Shown here one piece after another: positions 8,563-19,081 of a stretch of DNA of 64,000 nt (its first letter is position 1; each line of letters opens with the position of its first letter). The stretch is from NCBI GenBank assembly GCA_947648495.1, contig CANSOA010000011.1:1-64000 (forward strand). Reading direction: 5' to 3'. The notes under the pieces are model-generated. The model was given only the letters and a program-made list of their open reading frames with translations. It had not been told where the DNA came from and searched no databases. The position numbers were made by a program, and so were the translations under genes. Source of the stretch: an uncultured Clostridium sp. Lineage in GTDB: Bacteria; Bacillota; Clostridia; TANB77; CAG-508.

Positions 8563-9600
8563 TTATTTCTTATTCAAACTTTGTCTACGTAGTTGACCAC
8601 AGGCTGCATTAATGTCTGAACCTAATTCTCTTCGAATGGTTGCTACAATTCCATGCTCGTTTAAATAATCTCTAAACTGCAGGATATTTTCATTTGTACT
8701 TTTGCTATATTTTCCATCTTCAATTTCATTAATCGGAATCAAATTGACATGAGCGAGCATTCCTTTTAATAATTTTATCAATTGTTTGGCATCTTCCAAA
8801 TTATCATTATTTTCCTTTGCTAAAGCATATTCAAAAGAAATTCGCTTATTGGTTTTTTTAATATAATATTTGCATGCTTTTATCAATTCTTCGATTGGAT
8901 AGGTTTGATTGATTGGCATCATGGCACTTCTTGTCTCATTATTACTGCTATGTAAAGAAATTGATAAGGTACATTGCATTTGCCTATCGGCTAATTCATA
9001 AATTTGGGGTACCAAACCACTTGTCGAAATGGAAATATGGCGTGCCCCAATATTTAAGCCTTTGGGTTGATTGATAATTTCAATAGCTTTCATAACATTT
9101 TTAAAATTATCCAGTGGTTCCCCAATTCCCATAAAAACAATATTGGAAATGCGGATTTCTTCATCTTGCTCAATGGCAATAATTTGTTCTACAATTTCAC
9201 CTGCTTCTAAATTTCTCATAAATGCAATTCCTGTTGACGCACAAAATTTGCATCCCATTTTACAACCAATTTGCGAAGAAACACAAACTGTGTAGCCATG
9301 ATGATATTGCATTAAAACTGTTTCAATCAAATTATTTTCGCTATCACACAAGTTGAATAAATATTTTTTGGTTCCATCTTTGGAAACTAATTTATGCTCT
9401 ATTTTAAAGTTTCCAATATAATAATTGTCTTGTAATTTTTCTCTCAAGTCAAGCGATAGATTCGTCATTTCGTCAAAACTTTTTACTTTTTCTTTATTTA
9501 ACCACTGAAAAATTTGCTCTGCTCGAAATGCCTTTTCATCAAGTTTTTTCATTTCTTCTTTTAAATCATCTAAATTATAATTTCGTATGTTTTTTTTCAA
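8563..9600 (-). CDS. rlmN: Dual-specificity RNA methyltransferase RlmN
   Basis: Radical-SAM enzyme that makes 2-methyladenosine at A2503 of 23S rRNA and A37 of some tRNAs. 345 residues, usual length. The cluster motif CKMGCKFCAST (C-X3-C-X2-C) and GIGEPLDN are intact, and a late Cys (AACGQL) fits the methyl-carrier residue. No in-frame CGG seen. Confidence 0.95.
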   Translation of the reverse strand: MKKNIRNYNLDDLKEEMKKLDEKAFRAEQIFQWLNKEKVKSFDEMTNLSLDLREKLQDNYYIGNFKIEHKLVSKDGTKKYLFNLCDSENNLIETVLMQYHHGYTVCVSSQIGCKMGCKFCASTGIAFMRNLEAGEIVEQIIAIEQDEEIRISNIVFMGIGEPLDNFKNVMKAIEIINQPKGLNIGARHISISTSGLVPQIYELADRQMQCTLSISLHSSNNETRSAMMPINQTYPIEELIKACKYYIKKTNKRISFEYALAKENNDNLEDAKQLIKLLKGMLAHVNLIPINEIEDGKYSKSTNENILQFRDYLNEHGIVATIRRELGSDINAACGQLRRQSLNKK

Positions 9601-9640
9601 AAATCTCTCTCCTATTTTATATCATAAACTTGTTTTTAGT

Positions 9641-11509
9641 TCAATAGCTATTTTCATTTTTCTTTACAATATAACATCTTTTTGATTGATGCAATACTTC
9701 GATTTGATTTTGATTTTCGTTTTGGGCTAAATATTCGTCTAAATCAGCCGTTTCATCCGTCATTCCTATTTTTACAATATATTTCACATTTTCTTTTGCC
9801 AAACCATCTTGCAAATAATACTTCGTAGCATCTTCAATAATTTTATTATATTTCATACCATCTGTTTGAAGATTGCCAATAGCTAGCGTCCAAGCTCGTT
9901 CATAATTGCTTCCTGTGATGAATAAAACATTTTCTGCTTTCACATCTTCGATAGTTTTCAAAATTTCTGCGGTTTCTATTTGGTCTTTGGCAAAATTGTT
10001 AAACGCAAAAATCGAACCTTTGAAAAAATAATTTTGTTCAAAATACACGCCTACATAATTTGGTAAATTTTGTTTTTTTTCTTCTGGCAAAATGGTTCCT
10101 GCCTTGAACAAAATTGTCAAAATCACAAGCGACACCCACGCTCCTTCATAAATTGGCAAAATAATTCTGAAATATTTTTTCTGAACATATTGATTGACTA
10201 ATTTTACCGTAATTGCCAAAATGCAAATCCATAAAACATAATATAGTTTAAAGAAATAATAATCCGAAGCAATTCCCATTCGCATAGCCAACCAAGCGAC
10301 AACAAAATATGCCCCAAAAATCAAACTAAAAATATCTAAAAATTCTACTTTGTATTGTTTTTTCCTTATTTTTATCACAAGGTCAACTAAATATAATACG
10401 CCAAATAATGCATAAAATTCAAAATTTTTATACAATTCTGAATACATACCACCCGAATTTTTCAAAGCATCTACTAAATTGCTTTGGTCCGCTATAAAAA
10501 AGGTTGGCACAAATAAATAGCCGATTCCTAAAACTGTGATGAATAATAAAATTCCGGTTACAATCAGCGTTTTTTTCTTAAATAGTTTAAAATATCGTTT
10601 ACCTTCTTCTTTCCAATCTTTGATAAAAATATAAATACAAATTCCCGCAAAAACGCCTGGTACAAATAAACAATAGGAAAAAATCATACCCAACGCAAGT
10701 AATGAAATTAAAGTTATGACAAATGACGTTTTTATTTTTTCAAAAAGCATTGGAACAACGCTAAGCAAGGCAGTTACAAACACTACTCCTAGTGACAAAT
10801 AGGAAAATCCATACAGATACGAGTTATAAGGATAGGCAAACATAAACAGCCATAATAAAAACATGGTAAGTACAAAGCCTAATTTGCTTTTGATTTTGTC
10901 CATTATCAAAACATAAAACGCTAAACTACTTAAGAATAATATGCCTATATCAAACATTTCATATACATAATATTCTGGTATGCCAAATAAACCATGCATA
11001 ATATTCATGAGCAATCCATCATTGATATAGGCTCCTGTTTGCATGACATTAAAATTAAAAATGGTTTTGTCTGGACAGTTGACAAAAATAATTAAATTGT
11101 CCGAAAAATGCTTGGCAGCACGATAATGAATAGCAGAGTCCAATGCCGCATATTTTAAACCACCATCTTGTGGCTGAATTTCTTTTACAACAATCACAGC
11201 AAAAATAGCACATAAAATAGCAAATCCAATCAAGTCTTGTTTGCTGAATGTATATTTTTGAAAGTCTTTATTTTTCACTGCTTGATAGCCTAGAAGTACA
11301 GCAAAAGCAAGATTTATCACCGATAACAGCCATAAATAACACGTGATTTTTAACAAGCCCAAAATCATACAAATTGCAATATTGTACCCCATTAAACTAA
11401 AAATAAAAATCGTTACCCATTTGATGATATTTAATTTTTCGTCTGATTTCTTAAATCCCAAAAATCCTGCGCCTAACGCAATGATGGATAGTATGTATAA
11501 AATTCTCAT
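9641..11509 (-). CDS. Polytopic membrane protein, glycosyltransferase-like architecture
   Basis: 622 residues with roughly 13-14 predicted membrane helices and a C-terminal soluble domain (about residues 500-620) ending in a basic stretch. Large loops and the overall layout resemble GT-C-type glycosyltransferases or related envelope proteins, but I see no decisive catalytic motif, so the function is open. Its ATG overlaps the TGA of the upstream U32 gene by 4 bp, so the two are almost certainly co-transcribed. No in-frame CGG. Confidence 0.7.
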   Translation of the reverse strand: MRILYILSIIALGAGFLGFKKSDEKLNIIKWVTIFIFSLMGYNIAICMILGLLKITCYLWLLSVINLAFAVLLGYQAVKNKDFQKYTFSKQDLIGFAILCAIFAVIVVKEIQPQDGGLKYAALDSAIHYRAAKHFSDNLIIFVNCPDKTIFNFNVMQTGAYINDGLLMNIMHGLFGIPEYYVYEMFDIGILFLSSLAFYVLIMDKIKSKLGFVLTMFLLWLFMFAYPYNSYLYGFSYLSLGVVFVTALLSVVPMLFEKIKTSFVITLISLLALGMIFSYCLFVPGVFAGICIYIFIKDWKEEGKRYFKLFKKKTLIVTGILLFITVLGIGYLFVPTFFIADQSNLVDALKNSGGMYSELYKNFEFYALFGVLYLVDLVIKIRKKQYKVEFLDIFSLIFGAYFVVAWLAMRMGIASDYYFFKLYYVLWICILAITVKLVNQYVQKKYFRIILPIYEGAWVSLVILTILFKAGTILPEEKKQNLPNYVGVYFEQNYFFKGSIFAFNNFAKDQIETAEILKTIEDVKAENVLFITGSNYERAWTLAIGNLQTDGMKYNKIIEDATKYYLQDGLAKENVKYIVKIGMTDETADLDEYLAQNENQNQIEVLHQSKRCYIVKKNENSY

Positions 11510-12736
11510 TTTTTCCTCCTCAAAATCCAGCCTTCTTTGACTTCACAAGGGATTTGCAAAATAACTTTCTGCTCCGCTTTTCCCGGATTAACCGTCATAA
11601 TTTCTTCTCCTGTTTCGTCATGCCATAAATTTTTTATGGTAAATACAATTGGATTAATCTGTCTTGGCACCAATAATTCCAATGTATCTCCAACAGATAA
11701 TTTATTGCGAATTTCAATTAAAACTTTATCTTCTATTGGTTTGATTATCTTTCCACCAAACTCATATTCACTATTGTATTGACGTCCAGAATAATCCTGA
11801 AAATCCTTATTTTCTCGACTGTTAAAATAAAATGTTGTAAGCCCACGCGTTTTGGTTTTTTCTAATTCCTTCAAATATTGTGTATAATCATAAGAATCTG
11901 GATTTTCATAAATCGCATCAATAGCATTTCTGTAGCTATTTATTACACTTGCCAAATAATATTCTGTTTTCAGTCTTCCTTCAATTTTTAAACTATTCAC
12001 ACCTAATTCAATAATTTCTGGTAATTCTCGAATCAAGCATAAATCTTTTGAAGAAAAAATATAGGTTCCATTTTCATCTGAATCTAATGGCATCAATTCT
12101 CCGGGATTATTTTTCTCTTCTGCATATAAATGAAAGGCCCATCTACAAGGTTGTGCACAATCGCCAAGATTTCCTGAACGATTTGCCAAAAATTCACTTA
12201 AAAAACAACGCCCCGAATAGCCAAAACACAAAGCTCCATGTCCAAACATCTCAATTTCCAAATCAGCTGGCTTATGTTTCATAATTTCACGAATCTGATT
12301 TTTGTTCAATTCTCTGCCTAGAACAATTCTTTTAGCACCATTTTTATACCAAAAATCACAGGTATGAAAACTCACTGTATTGGCTTGTGTACTAATATGT
12401 ATTTCAATATCTGGAGCTACCTCTTTAACAGCTTCTACCACACCGCCATCTGAAATAATTACTCCATCCACTTTTAGGTCATTTAAAATACTGGCTTGAG
12501 CTTTAATTTCTTCATACGTTTCATCCCACGCAAAAATATTAATGGCTACATATACTTTTTTATTTAATTTCTTCGCATAATTCACTGTTTTGACCAAATC
12601 ATCATCTTTCATTTGAGAACGCGAACGAAGCGATAATTTGGATGTTCCGTAAATACACTGCATCTGCGCCATATTCAAAAGCGACTTTTGCTTTTTCAAA
12701 AGAACCTGCAGGCGCTAATAATTCTATTTTCTTCAT
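11506..12736 (-). CDS. U32-family peptidase/hydroxylase, with +1 shift at CGG near N-terminus
   Basis: The family includes proteases and tRNA/rRNA hydroxylation factors (TrhP/RlhA relatives). The true start is the ATG at 12734-12736: the first 29 residues (MKKIELLAPAGSFEKAK and on to ADAVYL) are the canonical U32 N-terminus but sit in a different frame from the rest. The junction is in-frame CGG at 12647-12649: TTA-CGG-AAC becomes TTA-(C)-GGA-ACA, giving AVYLGTSKLSLRSRS, exactly the family sequence. Without the shift only a truncated later start is left. Shifted length is 409 residues. The Cys motifs FGHGALCFGYSGRC and GDCAQPCRW of the family are present. Confidence 0.88.
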
Positions 12737-12822
12737 CTATTTATCCTTTTTATATCATTTTACAGTTTGCATTATACCACTTGCCTTTATTTTTTTCAAT
12801 AAAAATCTCAAATTATTTGACT

Positions 12823-14151
12823 CTACATTTCCTTACTACTCTTTTGTCTTATAATCAACCTTACTGGTGTTCCCTGCAAACCAAAATTATTTCTAAAACA
12901 ATTTATTAAATAACGTTGATACGAAAAATGGAACAATTCTTTGTTATTGACAAAGATAACAAAAGTCGGTGGACGTGTGGAAGCTTGCGTTCCATACAAA
13001 ATTTTCAACCTTTTTCCCTTATCACTTGGTGGCTGAACCACTGCAATTGCCTCATTAATGACTTCATTAACCACAGAAGTTGACACTCTAAGCGAATTTT
13101 GTTTGTTCACTTCATTAATTAATTCAAATAATTTTTGCACTCTTTGCCCTGTTTTTGCAGAAATAAAAATTATTGGCGCATAGGTCGCATAGGCTAATTT
13201 ATTATAAATATTTTTCTTAAATTCATTCATGGTTTTATCATTTTTTTCAATTTCATCCCACTTATTGACAACAATAATGATACCCTTTCCTCGCTCATGC
13301 GCTTCCCCTAGAATTTTTGCATCTTGGTCCGTTACGCCTTCTGTCGCGTCAATCAAACACAAGCAAACATCGGCTCTATCAATTGCTAAAAGAGTCCTCA
13401 TAATACTAAACTTTTCGACTCTTTCATTGATTTTGCTTTTTCTTCTAATTCCTGCTGTATCAATCAATACATATTTTCCCCATTGATTGGTGTATTCTGA
13501 ATCAATAGCGTCTCTGGTGGTTCCTGCTATATCACTGACAATGGAGCGGTCTTCATCTAAAATTTTATTAAGCAGAGAGGATTTGCCTACATTCGGTTTT
13601 CCAATAATGGCAACTTTAATTTTTTCCTCTTCGTCATCCTCGTCTGATTTTGGTGGTAATTTTTCATAAATTACATCCAACAAATCTCCAATTCCGATTG
13701 CATTAGCTGTTGAAATAGCATGTGGTTCACCAATTCCTAAATGATAAAATTCATATAATTCTGCTGGTGGTTCACCAAATTGATCGGCTTTATTGCAAAC
13801 TAAAATAATGGGCTTTTTGGCACGTCTTAACATCGTCGCAATCTCCGTATCACTTGCTGTTACGCCTTGTCTGATGTCAGTCATAAATAAAATTACATCT
13901 GCTAAATCAATAGCAATACGTGCCTGCTCACGCATTTGAGATACGATAATATCTTCGTTTTCTGGCTCAATCCCTCCTGTATCAATTAAGGTGAATTTTC
14001 TGTCACGCCAATTTGTTTCTCCATAGATTCTGTCACGTGTGACACCCGGTGTGTCTTCTACGATAGAAATCCTCTCACCAATGATATAATTAAAAAAACT
14101 TGATTTACCAACATTGGGCTTTCCAATAATGGCAACAACTGGTTTGCTCAT
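12823..14151 (-). CDS. der: Ribosome-assembly GTPase Der (EngA)
   Basis: 442 residues from the ATG at 14149-14151 (MSKPVVAIIGKP), preceded by AAAGGA; the longer upstream reading overlaps the previous gene. Two tandem G domains, each with GKPNVGKS, a DTPG/DTAG switch and NKAD/NKWD, then a KH-like C-terminal domain. Needed for 50S subunit assembly. No in-frame CGG. Confidence 0.95.
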   Translation of the reverse strand: MSKPVVAIIGKPNVGKSSFFNYIIGERISIVEDTPGVTRDRIYGETNWRDRKFTLIDTGGIEPENEDIIVSQMREQARIAIDLADVILFMTDIRQGVTASDTEIATMLRRAKKPIILVCNKADQFGEPPAELYEFYHLGIGEPHAISTANAIGIGDLLDVIYEKLPPKSDEDDEEEKIKVAIIGKPNVGKSSLLNKILDEDRSIVSDIAGTTRDAIDSEYTNQWGKYVLIDTAGIRRKSKINERVEKFSIMRTLLAIDRADVCLCLIDATEGVTDQDAKILGEAHERGKGIIIVVNKWDEIEKNDKTMNEFKKNIYNKLAYATYAPIIFISAKTGQRVQKLFELINEVNKQNSLRVSTSVVNEVINEAIAVVQPPSDKGKRLKILYGTQASTRPPTFVIFVNNKELFHFSYQRYLINCFRNNFGLQGTPVRLIIRQKSSKEM

Positions 14152-14170
14152 TTTTTTATTCCTTTCTATT

Positions 14171-15837
14171 TTAATGCTTTTTCCAGACATAAATTAAATA
14201 TATTATAAAGGCTAGAATAGAAATAATTTTGGAGCCATTCATTATTTTGGTTCCTGTGTATTTTATTTCTAGTTTTCCTTTTTCTTGTTTTTCGATATGG
14301 CAACCGAAGAAATCCATTTTCTGTTTCAAAAGTCGGCAAAATCATTCCGTCAAGTCTTGCGCTGTAACCGGGATAATAAATATAGGGTAATTCTATTTTT
14401 GCCTCTTCGTCTTGTGTCGTGATTTTAGCCGTAAAATAACCTCCTATTTTCATTTCTTCTTGTATTTGGCAATTCCCTTCTATGGTCACAATTCCAGTTT
14501 TTCTGGTTGCAATATAAAAAGTATTATGATACGCACGTTTTGGTAAATATTCTAATCTTCCCATGCCTGGAAGCCATTCGTTATTTTGTCCAGATACAGT
14601 CATTATTTCATATTGTTCCACTATCGGAACATTGTCCGAATATGGTATGACAGAATGTTTTGAAAAAATATACAAAATACAAATAATTCCAACAATCAAA
14701 ACATCTCTTATTTGAAAATTTCTAATACAAATTGACAAATTAATACTTGCCACTACAGCAAAAAAGAAACTTGAAAATAGCAACATTCTCCAAGGAAACT
14801 GAAAAATGTAAAAAGAATCGGGTAGCCATTTCCATACGAAAAGTTTCGTTGCCATAAAACTGCTGATCATTCCTGAAATTAAGAAAAATAAGTATTCTTT
14901 TTTATTTTCCTCTAATTTTGAAAAGGTCATAACAGAAAAAGCCAGCATTAAAATAATTGGTAGACCAATTTCAAAAATAAATTGGACATCATTTTGCGTG
15001 ATGAATAAATCTTTTAAAGTTACAGCATGGCTTAAAAAACTTTCTTGTGTCGCCATTGCACTTGGTTCATATACACGATAATCGGTATAAAATTTCGTTT
15101 CTAAAAAGGGGCACCAATAAAAACTGGTTATTAATACAATAAAAATAATATCGATGGTAAGTTCTTTTTTTACGCGTGTAAGAGCTAAATTTTTAATATT
15201 CAAAATACAATAAATGCCTGCCCAAAAAATCGTTAAAACTGTAGAAATATTGTGTGAAAGAATAAGTCCACTTGCTCCAAAAATCAAATAATAGTGATTT
15301 TTTTCTGTGTTGAATAAATGATACAACCCTAAAAATACCATCGGAATAAATACAAAGGCAAGTAATTCTCCGAACAGCATGTCTTACGAAAATGTCAGTA
15401 AAAAAATAGGGTGATGTCATGTAAAGAATGCTCGCTAAACAAGCCGTATTTTTTTGTTGCGTCATTTCTTTTACGAATTTGTACATGAGACTACCTGCCA
15501 AAAATAAAATGGCAAACAGCGTGATTTTAAAACCAGTATTAAACGTTCCTACCAGAAGACTTATCACTATAATTCCATACGTTGAAAGTGGTCCATAAAA
15601 TAAATTCCAAGAATAGCCAAATCTATTTGCAAAATCAAAAATAATATTTCCATTTCCATTTTTCGCAATCGCTTGATACGTTCCATATGCTCGCATTAAA
15701 TGCTGGCTACCGTCGTCAAAAAATAAATCGATGTTTTTATGAAATAGTGGTATGGATAGCAAAAAAGCGACAAAAAATATCCCTGCAATATCTACTACAA
15801 CTCTATTTTCTTTTATTGAATGGAACCATTTTTTCAA
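14171..15837 (-). CDS. YfhO/PTPS-related polytopic membrane protein, two +1 shifts at CGG
   Basis: About ten membrane helices plus a C-terminal exported domain, as in the 6-pyruvoyl-tetrahydropterin-synthase-related/YfhO-like envelope family. Two in-frame CGG codons. At 15370-15372 (codon 156) skipping C turns VRHAV-R-RITC into VRHAVGELLAFVF, joining the long downstream frame. At 14304-14306 (codon 511) the 0 frame becomes a basic tail (RLPYRKTRKRK), whereas skipping C gives FLGCHIEKQEKGKLEIKY and ends in a normal last membrane helix (IISILAFIIYLIYVWKKH) with TAA at 14171. Total 1667 nt minus two skipped bases is exactly 555 codons. Function unknown; a role in envelope lipid or polysaccharide modification is inferred. 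Confidence 0.8.
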
Positions 15838-15849
15838 AATTTTCCCCCT

Positions 15850-16341
15850 CTAGTATGATAATTTTCCTTCTAAATATTCGTCATTTTCAATCCAATCTTG
15901 TACTTTGTATATCACATATTCTCGTTTTTGTTTTCTAACAATCACGTTTTCAATTCCGCTATTAATAATTAATTTTCTACACATTAAGCAAGGCGCTGCA
16001 CCTTCTTCATAATCATGATTTTCTGTTCGATAACCGACCAAATATAACGTTCCACCTAACATTTCTTGACGTGAGCTACTAATAATCGCATTTTGTTCAC
16101 TATGAACGGAACGACACGCATCATATCCACCATGACGCGTGTTTGGTAATATTTTTTTCTTCATACAATAGCCTAAGTCCGAGCAATTTACTCTTCCGCG
16201 TGGTGCTCCACAATAGCCTGTAGCAATAATTTCATCATGATTGACAATCACTGATCCATATTTTTTTCTAAGACAAGTTGCTCTGCTAGCGACTGTTTCT
16301 GCAATATCTAAATAATAATTTTCTTTGTCAATTCGCTCCAT
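15850..16341 (-). CDS. Deoxycytidylate deaminase family protein (ComEB-like)
   Basis: 163 residues. Zinc-binding motifs of the CDA superfamily: HSEQNAI (His plus catalytic Glu) and PCLMC. The extra conserved segment ATGYCGAPRG is typical of dCMP deaminases. It converts dCMP to dUMP for thymidylate synthesis. 12 bp upstream of the YfhO-like gene, probably the same transcript. Confidence 0.88.
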   Translation of the reverse strand: MERIDKENYYLDIAETVASRATCLRKKYGSVIVNHDEIIATGYCGAPRGRVNCSDLGYCMKKKILPNTRHGGYDACRSVHSEQNAIISSSRQEMLGGTLYLVGYRTENHDYEEGAAPCLMCRKLIINSGIENVIVRKQKREYVIYKVQDWIENDEYLEGKLSY

Positions 16342-16363
16342 ACATCCTCTTTCCTCCTTGTGA

Positions 16364-16864
16364 TTATTGCAAGGTATCTCCGCCTTCTAAATCATATTGT
16401 CTAAAATAAATTTCTCCATGTATTTTTACGCCTTTGCTAGAAATGACATTTCGCGTTTTAAAATTAATAATAATGTTCATATCTTGATCTTTTAAACCAA
16501 GTTTTTTATCTAAATCATCTGGTGTAAAATAATAGTAATTATCTGGATTTGAATCTAATTCTTGGTTCCAAGATTTATTGGTATCAATATTGTACGCTGT
16601 GGGGTCTTGTAATATTTTTAAAAATATGTGGTCACTTGCTACTGAAGCATTCAGTTTTCTAAACCCCTTCTGGTTCACATCGTTTTTTTCTTCCGCTATC
16701 TGATCAACTTTGCCTTGAATGACACTCATTTTGGCAATAAAATTTTGAACTTTTACCATATGATAGGCATCAAAACTAAGATTAATCGCTATGCTGGAGA
16801 TAATCATTAAGATTAGAATTGTTACCATTAATGAAATCATTGTTATTCCATCGTTTTTTTTCAT
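16364..16864 (-). CDS. Type IV prepilin-like protein
   Basis: Start taken at the ATG at 16862-16864 (MKKNDGITMISL); a GTG three codons upstream with a better-placed GGAAAGG is also possible. The N-terminus fits a class III prepilin: short positive leader ending in Gly, then ITMISLMVTILILMIISS as the pilin helix. The usual Glu5 is replaced by Ser. The remainder (about 140 residues) is a soluble pilin-like head. Probably an exported minor pilin or pseudopilin. A second, unlinked prepilin-like gene is at 31,798. Confidence 0.68.
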   Translation of the reverse strand: MKKNDGITMISLMVTILILMIISSIAINLSFDAYHMVKVQNFIAKMSVIQGKVDQIAEEKNDVNQKGFRKLNASVASDHIFLKILQDPTAYNIDTNKSWNQELDSNPDNYYYFTPDDLDKKLGLKDQDMNIIINFKTRNVISSKGVKIHGEIYFRQYDLEGGDTLQ

Positions 16865-16895
16865 GCTTGCCACTTCCCTTTCCTTCTTTTGTGGA

Positions 16896-17687
16896 TTAGT
16901 TTGCATAATATTGACTGTATAAATCATTGATATAAGATTGAATATCAAAAGCTTCATGCACTTCTGGTTTGCCATAGTCAATTCCATATTTTTCAACAGT
17001 GGCATTTGTGATAATTGGCATTGCTTCAAATTTTTGGATTGTACTTTCTTCTTGTCCTTCTTCTGGTTGCACCGTTTTTGCTTCGTTGTATATTTTTTCT
17101 AAAATATCAAGTCCTTCTATGATTTTTCCAAAAGCACAATAAACGCCATTTAAATTTGCGCTATCTTGCATAATAACGGAAAACTGTGCTTTTCCAGAAT
17201 TATATCCTTCTTCTTTTAGGCCATAAGACGAATAGTCGGAACGATTGAGTGAAATGGTTCCTTTTTCATGTCTAAGCGTGTTTTGTTCAAAATTATTAGC
17301 AACAAATTCACCATTGATTTCATATTCATAATCGTTTTCTGAATCAGATTCGATGTTATTATCAATTAAGCTAGCCATTGGACCTTTGCTTTCTTCATCG
17401 TTCGCATTTCGTGCTAAGTATAAAGCTATTTCATCTTTTCCATAGATTACTTTGTTGTTATAATATCCTGCTTCAATCAATGCAATCATATTGGTTACTG
17501 TGTTTGGAGCATATTCTGGATAGAGTTCTATTTTGATGGTACCATAATCTTGTAGCTCAAAGGTCGCTACAGGATTTACGACTTTATCTTGCATTGCCTT
17601 TACTCCATTGTATGCTAAAATTCCTATCAAACCAATTAAAACCACCATCATTATAAGTAGTAAACTTAATTTTATTTTTTCTTTCAT
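16896..17687 (-). CDS. Membrane-anchored cyclophilin-type peptidyl-prolyl isomerase
   Basis: 263 residues. An N-terminal membrane helix or signal anchor (about 6-27) is followed by a cyclophilin domain: TIKIELYPEYAPNTVTNM, then GTISLNR, FSVIMQD and CAFGKIIEGLDIL. Some catalytic-site positions deviate from PpiA/PpiB, so isomerase activity is likely but not certain. An extracytoplasmic folding role is inferred. It lies 16 bp downstream of radA. Confidence 0.85.
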   Translation of the reverse strand: MKEKIKLSLLLIMMVVLIGLIGILAYNGVKAMQDKVVNPVATFELQDYGTIKIELYPEYAPNTVTNMIALIEAGYYNNKVIYGKDEIALYLARNANDEESKGPMASLIDNNIESDSENDYEYEINGEFVANNFEQNTLRHEKGTISLNRSDYSSYGLKEEGYNSGKAQFSVIMQDSANLNGVYCAFGKIIEGLDILEKIYNEAKTVQPEEGQEESTIQKFEAMPIITNATVEKYGIDYGKPEVHEAFDIQSYINDLYSQYYAN

Positions 17688-17703
17688 TTATTTCCAATCC
17701 TTT

Positions 17704-19066
17704 CTATTTTAAGTTTAAAAACTTCAAAGCTTCCATCACATTCTTGACACCTATTATATCTAATTTATAATTTTCTTTCAATACTTTTTTATTAGTTTCT
17801 GGAATTACGATTTTTTTATAACCTAATTTTTCAACTTCTTTGACCCTTTTTTCTATCATATTAACACTTCTGACTTCTCCCGTCAAGCCAACTTCGCCAA
17901 TGACAGCAATTTCTTTTGGAATTTCGATATTTTTAAAACTCGAAGCAACAGCCAAAACAACTCCTAAATCCAAAGCAGGTTCATTTACTTTCATGCCACC
18001 TACAATATTTAAATAGACATCTTGCGAACCTAAATTCATTCCTGCTCTTTTTTCCAAAACAGCCATAAGCAAAACCAAACGATTATAATCCATACCACCA
18101 GCGGTTCTTCTTGGCAACCCAAAAACAGTTGGCGTCGATAAAGCTTGTAATTCTAGCAAAATTGGTCTTGTTCCTTCCAAACTTGCCACAATCACAGACC
18201 CAAAAGTTCCCTCTTCTCTTTCCGAAATCAAAACAGAAGATGGATCGGTAATTTCTTGTAATCCTTCATTTTGCATTTCAAACATGCCAATTTCGTTGGT
18301 AGAACCAAATCGATTTTTGACACCTCTCAAGATTCGATAGGCAAAATATCTTTCTCCTTCTAAATACAAAACCGTATCTACCATGTGTTCCAAAACACGC
18401 GGTCCTGCTATATTTCCATCTTTGGTAACATGTCCAATCAGAATAGTTGTAATTTGTTTTTGTTTGCACATTTTCATAATTCTGGCAGTAATTTCTCTGA
18501 CTTGACTAACGCTTCCTGGTGCAGATGTGATTTCATCTGCATACATGGTTTGTACTGAATCGATAATCACAAAATCTGGTTCATTTTTTTCAATCGCATT
18601 TTCGACATTGTCAATATCGGTTTCGGATAAAAATAGCAAATTTTCATTATGAATTTTTAATCGGTCAGCTCGTAATTTGATTTGCTCAGCGGATTCTTCG
18701 CCAGATACATACAAAATTTTCCCCTCCACTTTGACACTATTGCAAATTTGCAAAATCAAAGTGGATTTTCCAATTCCTGGTTCGCCACCGCAGAAGCGTC
18801 AGTGAGCCTTTGACAAAACCACCACCTAAAACACGGTCTAGTTCTGTTACATCTGTCTGTATACGAATAGTTGTTTTTTCTTGCACTTCATTTAGTTTTA
18901 TTACTTCGCTTCTGGGTTTATTTTTATCTTTTGCTGATTGATTTCCTACGATTTTTTCTTCAACAAATGTATTCCAGTTATTACATGCTGGGCATTTTCC
19001 TAGCCATTTTGAAGATTCGTAACCACATTCATTGCAGAAAAATACGGTCGTTTGTTTTTTTGCCAT
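17704..19066 (-). CDS. radA: DNA repair protein RadA (Sms), +1 shift at CGG in the Walker A loop
   Basis: RecA-like ATPase that drives branch migration in recombination. N-terminal zinc finger (CNECGYESSKWLGKCPAC), RecA core, KNRFGSTNEIG motif and a Lon-like C-terminal domain. In-frame CGG at 18788-18790 (codon 93): 0 frame reads LTLL-R-WRTRNW and stops; skipping C gives LTLLGGEPGIGKST, the Walker A motif. Merged length 453 residues, normal for RadA (~455). Losing this loop would destroy the enzyme, so the gene is functional only if the shift occurs or the base is an error. Confidence 0.93.
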
Positions 19067-19081
19067 TATTCCATCCTTTCT

